Origin: Sphingobacterium yanglingense
GTDB taxonomy: Bacteria > Bacteroidota > Bacteroidia > Sphingobacteriales > Sphingobacteriaceae
Direction: 5' to 3'
DNA: 64,000 nt
NCBI RefSeq assembly: GCF_004363245.1
Contig: NZ_SNYV01000015.1
Span: 1 to 64,000 of the forward strand
The first letter of the stretch is position 1. Every line of letters begins with the position of its first letter. Under the pieces are notes generated by a model, which was not told where the DNA came from, did not search any database, and worked only from the letters and a program-made list of their open reading frames with translations. Both the position numbers and the translations under genes were made by a program. Of the stretch, positions 55,566 through 64,000 are shown in pieces.

Positions 55566-57182
55566 TTATAGCATCTGTCCATTTTTCCAAATCATTTTCT
55601 CTCCCCAAAACGGAATAATCGTATTATCACACTTAACTCCAGGAAGATGTTTCAATGTTTGCGAGATTGAAGCCTGTCCATTTGGATACGGATCATGTCT
55701 CAGTTCAATCAAATGAGACAATATAGCATACTTAGGTTCCACTTGACCACTTCCCGTCCCTAAAATATCATTTTCTCGTGGCGCCCCCCACCTTAGAACA
55801 GCCAAATCTAAAGGTCCTTCTACCTTTGTAAACTCATTAGGTCTGAATCCCGAATCACCACAATGTAACATGGAGAAGTTGCCCGCATCTGGACCACATT
55901 CGACACGGAAAACCGTCACAAACTTCGGCAATGCCGGATCCCTCAAATGGTCTGTAATATCCGTACGTATTTTTATATTTCCAATGGTAAAGCTCTTTGC
56001 ATCTTTGGCATAGTACTTCTTGTCCTTATCATAAAAATTAGACAATACAGGCTTACCTTTTTTATTCATCGCATCCATCAGTTTTGTATGTGCATGGTCT
56101 ACATGATTATGTGTCACACAAAGGAAATCGAGATACGGCTCTAGCTTTTCTGCCCAACGATGGTCTACATCGATTCCAAAAGTTGCAGAAGGCGTTTTGA
56201 CAACATAACCCATATTATACAAAAGCCATACTGCGACCGAGCCATAGGCCACTTGAGTCTCCTTCACCTCGTCCATAACTTTATCAAATGCTCTACCGTA
56301 TGCATACAGAATAGGAGTCGTGTATTCCATATCCATCGATGCCTCATCCGTTACTTTAAGATATTGTCCAAACGAAGCTTTCGGAAAACTATCCGAAAAC
56401 ACTTCAATCTGTCTCAATAGCGTCAACCTTTCATTGTCTAATGAAAAAGGAGACGTTTTCAGTAATGCCTCATAAACGGCTATGCCATCATTCGTGGGTA
56501 TATTTGTCTCCAGAAAAGTCGTAACATCCAATGTATCGATATCCGTCTCATTAATCAAGAATCTCGTTTTTGTACGAACGACACCTCCTCTTTTGGCATC
56601 TACCAATGAATAGTTTTTATCTTTCACAAAAACTTCTGGTGTAAAACTACCATCCATTTTTTCATAACTGATAATATTACCAACTGCACCGACTCTATCC
56701 TCAAAGGTCACCTTATCCACCTTAGAGGACACCTTCACTGGAGAGTTCACCAATGCCGAGACATAATCAGTACCGTAAATATTGGCACTGATAGATTCTA
56801 CCAATGATTTATTACCAAATAAATCAACATTCTGTGCCTTAATTTCTAATGGTCCTTGGAGATCAACAAATTCGACAACTTTGAAATATCCTCCCATCTT
56901 TACATCAAAGTTCGCCTCATTATAATCTACTCGCATCGAATCTTTTGTGTCTCCCTGCGTATTCCAGGTCAGTACACAATGCGACCTATTGGCATCAGTC
57001 GTTGGAAAGAGATTGACACGGATTCTGTAATACCCAGACTGTGCTCCCATTTCTTTAATCTTACCGGCATAGACCAAAGGCCCATCTTTGATATGTTGGT
57101 TCAGCAGATCATCTGCATTATCGCAGCCTATCAGAAAAAGCTGAAAAAATACTAAAAAAAGTATATAGTTAATTTTGCTCAT
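55566..57182 (-). CDS. Lipoprotein with DUF4998-like domain fused to metallo-beta-lactamase fold
   Basis: 538 residues; lipobox LFLIGCDN (Cys20). Residues about 38-215 form a DUF4998-like beta region seen in SusC/SusD operons. Residues about 220-538 are a paralogue of the next gene product: shared IDVDHRWAEKLEPYLDFL-type segment, THNHVDH (H358, H360, D362, H363), ITDHLRDP, MLHCGDSGF and a near-identical C-terminal ~60 residues. It appears to be a hydrolase displayed at the outer membrane. It lies 10 bp before its paralogue. The DUF4998 name rests on context and pattern. Confidence 0.78.
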   Translation of the reverse strand: MSKINYILFLVFFQLFLIGCDNADDLLNQHIKDGPLVYAGKIKEMGAQSGYYRIRVNLFPTTDANRSHCVLTWNTQGDTKDSMRVDYNEANFDVKMGGYFKVVEFVDLQGPLEIKAQNVDLFGNKSLVESISANIYGTDYVSALVNSPVKVSSKVDKVTFEDRVGAVGNIISYEKMDGSFTPEVFVKDKNYSLVDAKRGGVVRTKTRFLINETDIDTLDVTTFLETNIPTNDGIAVYEALLKTSPFSLDNERLTLLRQIEVFSDSFPKASFGQYLKVTDEASMDMEYTTPILYAYGRAFDKVMDEVKETQVAYGSVAVWLLYNMGYVVKTPSATFGIDVDHRWAEKLEPYLDFLCVTHNHVDHAHTKLMDAMNKKGKPVLSNFYDKDKKYYAKDAKSFTIGNIKIRTDITDHLRDPALPKFVTVFRVECGPDAGNFSMLHCGDSGFRPNEFTKVEGPLDLAVLRWGAPRENDILGTGSGQVEPKYAILSHLIELRHDPYPNGQASISQTLKHLPGVKCDNTIIPFWGEKMIWKNGQML

Positions 57183-57210
57183 AGCTTCTGTTGTTAATTA
57201 AAGGCAATGG

Positions 57211-58575
57211 TTAATAGCGTTTCAATATTTCACCAAACATCTGGAACTCATTGATTGTATAAAATGCTTCATTGGCATTATACGATTCCATGAGCTGTAA
57301 CCTCATATAGCGGAACGGCTCAGTAGGTTTTGCATCAGGGTTCACATTATCCTCATTAATCAAATATTCTTGATTGATATTGAACCAATCTTTTTCCTCA
57401 TCTGTCAGACTCGCTAGGTTAACTGGAGTCTTACCCACATATTCGCCTATCAGTGTCCAACCTTCTGGAAATTTGGCCCACCGTGCGCTATTCGCATCAT
57501 TAGTACCCCATATCCTAAAACGCTTTGGACTCGATCTCGCATATGTATAAGAAATATGAACTCGTGGCCATATTTTCACCCTATTCAATCGAGCTTCCAT
57601 ATTCAGATCGAAAGTCGCATATACATCGTGTACAATCTCACGCTTTGAAGGATCTGTATTTGACAGGTTCTTCACAAACTTGTAGCCATAGTAAAGGTTG
57701 CCCGAGGTCACACCATTAAACATTGTCTGTGGAGCATTGCCCGCAGCATGAGCATTACCATCATTCTGTAAGCCAGTAGCCGGATTTACTCCGTATATAC
57801 CATAGTCGCGGCTTCCGTTAAATAATGTAGGGTTGAAAAAAGAAACCGCTTTGACGTACTTAAATTCTATTTCCTCTTCTTTATACGGTATCAGCGAATT
57901 AATCAAAGTATCCGACCTGTTGCCCCACTTATCAGATACTGTAAAGCCAAACTTCTGCTCGCTAGACGGATATTGTCTAACAAAAGCAAACGTATTTACC
58001 GAGTCTCTATTATAGATAGTCTTGGTAGGATCTTCAACCAGAGAGATCACCCCCACCTGTAGGATATCTTCCGTCAGCACATGAATTGCCAAAGGATTAG
58101 CATTGTTATTTTCCCATTTCAAACGTACACCACCAAATGCAGGCTCCACAAATAGAGATTCGAAAGCAATCTCAAGCGGAGATAAAAGTGGTGCAGCGTT
58201 CACTGTAGTGATATCTGATTTATTACCACTTATATCTATACAGGCCAATTCTACCGACTTTACATCTGTTCCTGTAAAACCTTCCACCAAAATCACTGAA
58301 CTATAACGCGACACCTTGAACTCGACATTTTCTCCCCGTTTATTCTTGTAGGTCGCTACCACCTGGTCAATATTTGGGTTACCAGCCGGTATGCTAAAAT
58401 GGATCTCCAATGCACCAGATTGAGCGACAACCTTATTCACAGTCAGTTTATCGGGTCTATTATTGTCTATTACCACCTGCTCTACCCCCAGATAGCTGTC
58501 GCCACACCCCATTAATAGCGACAGACAAGCGACCATAGCTATTATAAATCTCATTATATATTTCATCTTTTCCAT
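57211..58575 (-). CDS. Surface lipoprotein with DUF4959, DUF5126 and DUF5000-type domains
   Basis: 454 residues; lipobox LSLLMGCGD (Cys about 24; a start at the second or third Met is also possible). Two fibronectin-like beta domains (about 40-135, DUF4959-like; 136-245, DUF5126-like) precede a C-terminal discoidin-like DUF5000 module (about 270-454, with FNGVTSGNLYYGYKF, RLNRVKIWPR, FRIWGTNDAN, YMRLQLMES). This arrangement is a standard surface glycan-binding accessory encoded just after SusD (27 bp). Ligand unknown. Confidence 0.82.
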   Translation of the reverse strand: MEKMKYIMRFIIAMVACLSLLMGCGDSYLGVEQVVIDNNRPDKLTVNKVVAQSGALEIHFSIPAGNPNIDQVVATYKNKRGENVEFKVSRYSSVILVEGFTGTDVKSVELACIDISGNKSDITTVNAAPLLSPLEIAFESLFVEPAFGGVRLKWENNNANPLAIHVLTEDILQVGVISLVEDPTKTIYNRDSVNTFAFVRQYPSSEQKFGFTVSDKWGNRSDTLINSLIPYKEEEIEFKYVKAVSFFNPTLFNGSRDYGIYGVNPATGLQNDGNAHAAGNAPQTMFNGVTSGNLYYGYKFVKNLSNTDPSKREIVHDVYATFDLNMEARLNRVKIWPRVHISYTYARSSPKRFRIWGTNDANSARWAKFPEGWTLIGEYVGKTPVNLASLTDEEKDWFNINQEYLINEDNVNPDAKPTEPFRYMRLQLMESYNANEAFYTINEFQMFGEILKRY

Positions 58576-58602
58576 TTCTATGAATTAAAATCAGTTATAC
58601 GC

Positions 58603-60618
58603 TTACCATCCCGGATTCTGCACGAGCGTCTTGCTTTGTAACAGGGTATTGGTACGGATTGGCATCAGGTAATCTTTCATGGAGAACCGAGGTTGTGCCA
58701 GTACTCTGACATTGTAAAAATCAGCTTTATTCTCTCCATCCTTATTCCATCCTAAAATCGGACGATTAAACATCTCTTCCGCCATCAACCATCTTCTGAC
58801 ATCGTAATAAAAATGTCCTTCAAAAGCCAACTCGTTCATTCGCTCCCGACGTATAATCTGCCGAAGTCCCCCTTCAGTACTAGGCTTTGATTTGAACCGT
58901 GCTGACGCATATTTGTTCCAACTATCTACGACTCCCTCCATTCCCACACGGGCTCTAATTACATCCAAATAATAAAATGCATTATGTCCATGGGAGTCCA
59001 TTTGTGTAGGACCGCCCACTTCATTCAGGCTTTCTGCCAGCAGAAGGTACATATCTGCCAATCGAATAACTGGAAATGAATAATCCTCTCGCATCAACGT
59101 AATACGAGTTTCTGTATAGGTTGTCTTTAAATGACTTAGCTTTTTTGCAAGGTATCCTGAGAATGGATAACCGCCATAGGCTTCCGAATGCTTGAATCCA
59201 CTACCAAAATGGCGCATCATATTCGGGAACGAAGCTTCGCTCAAAGGCTTCTCCCGTCCTTCCCATATCCCACCATCAAAACCGACTGATGCATAAAAGC
59301 GCAAACAACGATTGAAATGAAGTACAGCCGTCTCTTGCCCTTCTTTTATGAAATATTTGCTATGTTCAGCGTCAGGGAGTTGTGTATTATAGCGATTTTG
59401 ATACCACCCTTTAGTTTCCCAATCTGAATCTTCTTCAATGGGCACCCCTTTGGACGAGTAGAACATCTCGACCACATTCAAAGTCGGGCTTTGGCGCTGC
59501 CCAATATCTGAACCCGCTGATCCCGCTAAATTAAAATACTCATCATTACTCAACATTGTTGCCCAGCGCTGTAATACTGTTGTACTCTCATTTACTGCCC
59601 ATATCACCTCTGGATTCCAAGAAGCTGTGACTGCTTGCCTCAGGCTGACCATTGCCTTGGTCGTATCATTAATATTTGTACTATTGATACCACGAATAGC
59701 GTTATTCCCTCCATCTGTGGTCACCATAATTACTGCTCCATCCTCTTCTGCAGCACGTACTGCTGCATCACAAGCCGCCAATGCCCGCTCCCATCTTGCT
59801 TTTGAATCCCCTACAGGGAAAAGCTCGATACCCCTCTTATCTTTAAATCCATTGTAATTATTATTGTTATTGAATAAGGGGCTTGCAGCCAACACAAGTG
59901 TTTTAGCCTTAACACTTAATGCAATAGTTTTCGTAAAACGACCGTATTCACTCACGATATCCAGTTCACCTATAGTAGGCAGGTTTTCAATTGCTTCATC
60001 TAATGTCTGTACAATATAATCTACCACCTTATCCACGGGCTCGCGATATATCTCTAACTCTTCCCCCTTTGCTGAAATCGGAATCACTTCATCCATAATA
60101 GGAATAGGTCCATACAATTGGAAAAGGTACAAATGTAGATAAGCTTTTATAGCTTTCACTTCCGCTATCCATTTGTCCCGGGTCGACTCGTCCAGATCAC
60201 GCGGTCCTCCATCTTCGACACGGATATGATTCAGGAACACGTTACAGTGGCGGATCCCCTGCCAGATATTTCTACTAGCACCATTGGCGCCATCCCAAAA
60301 ATTAACATAAGGATTGGCCACGTTATTTCCTTTCAAAAAGGCCATCTGTGTAGCAGGAGGCCCTGCGGAAAAACCTCCACCTGTATTTTTTTCGGAATAG
60401 ATAATATCTCCTCCCCCTGAAATACCCAATGTATTGGTCGGGTTTACCACATTTGGCAAGCTATTATAACAAGTAAATAGATACTTCTCCGCGTTGTACT
60501 TATCCTTAAAGGCATCTTCCAATACAGGCTTGTCGTCTGGTAAAATATCCAGATACTTATTACAGCTGCTGACAGCAGACAATAAGATAAAAGTGAATAA
60601 ATAATATATACGTTTCAT
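58603..60618 (-). CDS. SusD/RagB-family glycan-binding lipoprotein
   Basis: 671 residues, long for the family. Lipobox LSAVSSCNKY (Cys about 19). SusD segments: KWIAEVKAIKAYLHLYLFQLYGPIP, FPVIRLADMYLLLAESLNEVG, IIRRERMNELAFEGHFYYDVRRW, and the C-terminal LMPIRTNTLLQSKTLVQNPGW. It is the partner of the SusC gene 18 bp upstream. The extra length lies in mid-protein insertions around 250-450, which may shape a larger ligand site. Confidence 0.94.
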   Translation of the reverse strand: MKRIYYLFTFILLSAVSSCNKYLDILPDDKPVLEDAFKDKYNAEKYLFTCYNSLPNVVNPTNTLGISGGGDIIYSEKNTGGGFSAGPPATQMAFLKGNNVANPYVNFWDGANGASRNIWQGIRHCNVFLNHIRVEDGGPRDLDESTRDKWIAEVKAIKAYLHLYLFQLYGPIPIMDEVIPISAKGEELEIYREPVDKVVDYIVQTLDEAIENLPTIGELDIVSEYGRFTKTIALSVKAKTLVLAASPLFNNNNNYNGFKDKRGIELFPVGDSKARWERALAACDAAVRAAEEDGAVIMVTTDGGNNAIRGINSTNINDTTKAMVSLRQAVTASWNPEVIWAVNESTTVLQRWATMLSNDEYFNLAGSAGSDIGQRQSPTLNVVEMFYSSKGVPIEEDSDWETKGWYQNRYNTQLPDAEHSKYFIKEGQETAVLHFNRCLRFYASVGFDGGIWEGREKPLSEASFPNMMRHFGSGFKHSEAYGGYPFSGYLAKKLSHLKTTYTETRITLMREDYSFPVIRLADMYLLLAESLNEVGGPTQMDSHGHNAFYYLDVIRARVGMEGVVDSWNKYASARFKSKPSTEGGLRQIIRRERMNELAFEGHFYYDVRRWLMAEEMFNRPILGWNKDGENKADFYNVRVLAQPRFSMKDYLMPIRTNTLLQSKTLVQNPGW

Positions 60619-60636
60619 GTAGTATGTCTTTGTAGT

Positions 60637-63600
60637 TTAAAAATTGATCTGAACCCCTAGATTAAATACGCGCTGTAAAGGATAGGCAAGACCATTACCA
60701 CGCATCTCTGGATCCCATAATTTAAAATCAGACAGCGTAAGGAGGTTCGTTCCGCTCGCATACACCCGTGTTGAGACACCTCGTATGTCTGGAATCTTAT
60801 ATCCCATCTCTACCGATTTCAGTCTGATATAACTTGCGGTACGCATCCAATAGTTGCTTTTTACGAAATTATTATTGTTACCTGCTGCAATACCACTACC
60901 ATCTGGAGACAGACGCGGCCATTTAGCATACAGGTCGCGGTTGGTCTCAGTCCATAGGCTTTCTGGAATAAAACTTAGCATTGCTCTATTTCCTTTTAAC
61001 CCTGTTTTCGAACCATCCTCCGTCCATTGTCCATTTTTCAACTCACCAGAAAACACCTCTACAAACGGTGCCATAGCCCTTGCATCGAGAAAGAAAGAAT
61101 AGCGTGCTTCTCCCTGAACAAATGCCGATATATCGAAATTTTTATAACCAAAAGAGGCTCCCAATCCATATTGGATTTCGGGATTGACGGGATAGCCCAT
61201 AGGGACGATATCAAAGGAATTGATGACCCCATCCCCATTGATGTCACGGTATTTGATATCACCTGCCTGATAGTCCCCTCCCGAACTATGGACCTGTTGT
61301 ATCGGAGAATTGGCCACTTCATCATCATCGATAAATAAGCGTTCGGCGACATATCCTCTTGACTGGCCGACCTTCTGCCCGATCACCGAGCGCCAAGGTG
61401 CCACTTCCGAATAATCCAATTCATCGTATACTGTAATTTTAGATGATCCATAAGTAAAATTACCCCGCAATATATACCACATACCATTATAGAACGACTT
61501 ATTGTAATTCAGTGTAAGATCGAAGCCCTTCCCAACAGCTTCACCATAATTAGTACGGATAGTGCCCGCTACGCCCATTACCGATGGTATATCACTTCTT
61601 TCCTGTACAATATTGGTACGGTTCTCACGATAGACTTCAGCAATCAAAGAAAGATCATTATTCAAGAGGCCTAGTTCTACTGCTAGATTTGTTTTATACG
61701 ACACCTCCCATGTGATATAAGGGTTGGCATGGCGCAGGGTTTGGATCGTAGGTCGTGTAAAAGTCTCGTATGGGTTATTCCCAAAACGCCCCGCTGCAGG
61801 GCCATTCAGATTGATATTAGACGTAAAGAAAAAACGATCGTAATCTTTTACGATAACGTCATTCCCCACCAGACCATACGTACCTCTTATCTTGAACTTA
61901 GGAATGACATTTTGTAGCCCTTCCCAGAACTTCTCGTCCGATACCTGCCACCCTAGCCCGAAAGAAGGAAAGAATCCCCATCTGTAACGAGGATCGAAAC
62001 GCTCTGACCCATTTATCCCGAAATTGAATTCGGCAAAATACTTCTGTGATAACCCATAAGTAAAGCGCCCCGCAAGAGCCACATTTCGAGACGGAAGTGA
62101 GCTATCCAAATTGACAGGACTTCCATCCATACTCTCTTTTACAGATCCCACTAATAGTCCGCCTACATCGTGCTTACCATCAAATTTTCGATTATAAAGC
62201 ATCGCTCCTTCAGCATAATAACGGGCCTGTACCGTCTTTCCTCCGGCAGTATAATCTATATGATCTGAACCTCCCTCTGGATTTAAAGAAGCTAAATCGT
62301 AGGGAAATTCTGGATTATTCGGGTTATAAGTTCCTTTAATATACTGATAGTAAAAAGGATCATAGCTCCGAGCTATGTTAAACCCCGAATATCGAGTAAA
62401 GCTACCGATAAAGCGTGCTTTTAGTCCCTCGGTCACCGACCTCAGATCTTGATGCAGTTCCAATTGTGTCAATAAAGTACTGTTTCTCACATCCTCATAC
62501 CCTCTCATCACATCGGCATAGGGGTTCATATATTTAGGTGCTCCATCGCCATACTCACTATCTGAATAGTTTCCGAACAGAATGCGATCCACATATTGTG
62601 TAGCCCTGTCCGGTGCATAGTACGCCGGAAACAATACTGGATTGGCCAGTAAACTGCGGCCATAGGTATTCGCTCCTCCACTTCCCGACTCACCTATAGG
62701 TCCGTTATAATCGTCAAAGTTGGCATTTAACCTTACTTTGGCTTCTAATGTTTTCGTTAAGTTTAGATTCACATTCGAACGAACCGTATATTTTTTGAGA
62801 TCAATATTCGTATTGAATGGATTGACATTGTCCACTTTCAATATCCCTCTGTCCTGCGAAAACGATCCTGCCAAATAATAAGTCGCTGCATTACCACCCC
62901 CAGTCAGGTTGATATTGGCCCGTTGATTAATGGAATGATTTTTCGTCATCAAATCCTTCCAATTGACCGCTGGATAGACATACGGATTACGGTTTGGATC
63001 CCTTGTCATATCAATTTTCCCTTGTGGATATGTCAATATATCATGTCGGGTTAAACTAGCTATATTCGAATATTCCATAAAAGTAACTGGATCCACCACA
63101 TCGACCTTAGTCGTCGGAGTTGAAGCTGACGTCTCGTATCGAAATGAGGTCTTTACTTTTCCCTTTTCACCTTCCTTTGTTGTCACCAAGACCACCCCGT
63201 TCGCTCCACGCGCACCGTACAATGCTGTAGCTGAAGCATCCTTCAAGATAGAAAAACTGGAAATATCATCGGGGTTCAAGCGCGACAAATCCCTTGATGT
63301 CATCTCGATGTTATCGATCAGAATCAAAGGCGATGCCAGTCCACTCCCGAACGAAGTGACACTACGCACAAAAAACTGTGCATCCTCTTCCCCTGGAGCA
63401 CCAGTAGATTGATATGCTACAAGCCCTGCCATACGCCCAGCCAGTGCAGTAGTCAGATTGCTGGAAGGAGTTCGCAAATCCCTAACATTGACTGTAGTAA
63501 TAGAAGACACCACACTCTCTTTTGCCTGCCGCCCAAATGCTACGACAACCGTCTCTTCCAATTCTTTATTGTCCTTAGCTAGCCTGATATTGATCAGCTT

Positions 63601-64000
63601 GGAAGCCCCCACTTTTACCCGTTGTTGGATGTAGCCTACCATCGAAAAAATCAGAGAATCTCCTTCGTTGACTGCCAATTCATAAACACCATCAGCAGCC
63701 GTATTCGTACCGTTCGTGGTTCCTTTTACTAGGACACTCACCCCCGATATCGGTGAATCATCAATCGCCTCAGTCACTTTTCCTGTTATCCGATGCTGTT
63801 GAACAAGGGGTAACTCTCTGACCATATCTTTCGTCAGATTAACGACAGATTTTCCTGTCGCTGCCGTAGCGGTTGCAGCTGGTTTTATTACGATTGTATT
63901 ACCTTCCAACAACCAGATTACAGGCTGCCCCTGCAACAGCTTCTCCATCGCCCTTTCGACTTTCAACTTTTGGATATCCGGACTGACTTTAATATGCGCT
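60637..64000 (-). CDS. SusC/RagA-family TonB-dependent transporter with STN domain (partial, start outside window)
   Basis: Over 1120 residues in the window. The frame remains open to 64000 (IKVSPDIQKLKVERAMEKL...), so the true start lies outside; TTG at 63966 is not a real start. It begins inside an STN (secretin/TonB short N-terminal) domain, followed by a carboxypeptidase-regulatory-like domain (ITGKVTEAIDDSPISGVSVL), TonB box ETVVVAFGRQ, plug and barrel. The STN domain predicts control by a FecI/FecR pair, probably encoded just beyond the window. Confidence 0.94.
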   Translation of the reverse strand, partial: AHIKVSPDIQKLKVERAMEKLLQGQPVIWLLEGNTIVIKPAATATAATGKSVVNLTKDMVRELPLVQQHRITGKVTEAIDDSPISGVSVLVKGTTNGTNTAADGVYELAVNEGDSLIFSMVGYIQQRVKVGASKLINIRLAKDNKELEETVVVAFGRQAKESVVSSITTVNVRDLRTPSSNLTTALAGRMAGLVAYQSTGAPGEEDAQFFVRSVTSFGSGLASPLILIDNIEMTSRDLSRLNPDDISSFSILKDASATALYGARGANGVVLVTTKEGEKGKVKTSFRYETSASTPTTKVDVVDPVTFMEYSNIASLTRHDILTYPQGKIDMTRDPNRNPYVYPAVNWKDLMTKNHSINQRANINLTGGGNAATYYLAGSFSQDRGILKVDNVNPFNTNIDLKKYTVRSNVNLNLTKTLEAKVRLNANFDDYNGPIGESGSGGANTYGRSLLANPVLFPAYYAPDRATQYVDRILFGNYSDSEYGDGAPKYMNPYADVMRGYEDVRNSTLLTQLELHQDLRSVTEGLKARFIGSFTRYSGFNIARSYDPFYYQYIKGTYNPNNPEFPYDLASLNPEGGSDHIDYTAGGKTVQARYYAEGAMLYNRKFDGKHDVGGLLVGSVKESMDGSPVNLDSSLPSRNVALAGRFTYGLSQKYFAEFNFGINGSERFDPRYRWGFFPSFGLGWQVSDEKFWEGLQNVIPKFKIRGTYGLVGNDVIVKDYDRFFFTSNINLNGPAAGRFGNNPYETFTRPTIQTLRHANPYITWEVSYKTNLAVELGLLNNDLSLIAEVYRENRTNIVQERSDIPSVMGVAGTIRTNYGEAVGKGFDLTLNYNKSFYNGMWYILRGNFTYGSSKITVYDELDYSEVAPWRSVIGQKVGQSRGYVAERLFIDDDEVANSPIQQVHSSGGDYQAGDIKYRDINGDGVINSFDIVPMGYPVNPEIQYGLGASFGYKNFDISAFVQGEARYSFFLDARAMAPFVEVFSGELKNGQWTEDGSKTGLKGNRAMLSFIPESLWTETNRDLYAKWPRLSPDGSGIAAGNNNNFVKSNYWMRTASYIRLKSVEMGYKIPDIRGVSTRVYASGTNLLTLSDFKLWDPEMRGNGLAYPLQRVFNLGVQINF

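Noticed and set aside
1..64000. CRISPR arrays, tRNA, rRNA, insertion sequences or prophage genes
   Set aside because: No regularly spaced repeats, cloverleaf or rRNA sequence, transposase or phage motifs were seen on either strand; a dedicated tRNA scan was not possible.

Overview
The window comes from a Bacteroidota chromosome, most likely Sphingobacteriaceae (Sphingobacterium-like). The evidence is two SusC/SusD operons with polysaccharide-utilisation accessories, ECF sigma/FecR-type regulation of TonB receptors, large hybrid histidine kinases, SPII lipoproteins with Bacteroidota-style N-termini, and repeated TAnnTTTG promoter boxes. Genus level is an inference; no rRNA or tRNA gene was seen.

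Layout. 1-3434 (-): 5'-anchored, 3'-truncated-by-window giant surface protein with DUF11/DUF7507-type repeats. 4104-6157 (-): two adjacent membrane-embedded AraC regulators. 6532-8283 (-): a GH123-like (DUF4091) secreted glycosidase, followed upstream by an orphan fragment (8303-8878) of a fucosidase/hexosaminidase C-terminus. 9047-14970: aldehyde dehydrogenase, acyltransferase, di-haem peroxidase, TPR-LuxR regulator and class IV aminotransferase; inside this stretch sit two near-identical promoter+transcript+terminator units that look like paralogous small RNA genes. 15035-19085 (-): haem uptake operon (PepSY-TM, TonB receptor, HmuY) with a strong Fur-type palindrome. 19252-21932: rhodanese, EmrE-family transporter, porin. 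22001-32038: an exopolysaccharide-type locus: YaiO-like barrel convergent with a four-gene operon (hybrid kinase, single-domain response regulator, HEAT protein, and a fusion of a processive GT2 glycosyltransferase with an LtaS-type phosphotransferase). 32286-36360: serine protease, ABC exporter, haem-copper-oxidase-like membrane protein.

36430-47475 (-): a polysaccharide utilisation locus (AraC, SusC, SusD, arylsulfotransferase, GH130 mannosylglucose phosphorylase, sodium symporter). 47529-54310 (-): FecI/FecR-type iron uptake cluster (two ECF sigma factors, short anti-sigma protein, beta-propeller lipoprotein, TonB siderophore receptor, PepSY-TM). 54533-64000 (-): second SusC/SusD operon with a DUF4959/5126/5000 lipoprotein and two tandem metallo-beta-lactamase-fold proteins, and no recognisable glycoside hydrolase; its SusC runs off the window.

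The most noteworthy observations are the twin small-RNA-like genes at 11607-11701 and 13960-14056, the GT2-LtaS fusion operon, the perfect palindrome that ends two convergent genes at 23242-23279, and several promoters whose -7 box lies only 6-8 nt before the ATG, predicting leaderless or nearly leaderless mRNAs.
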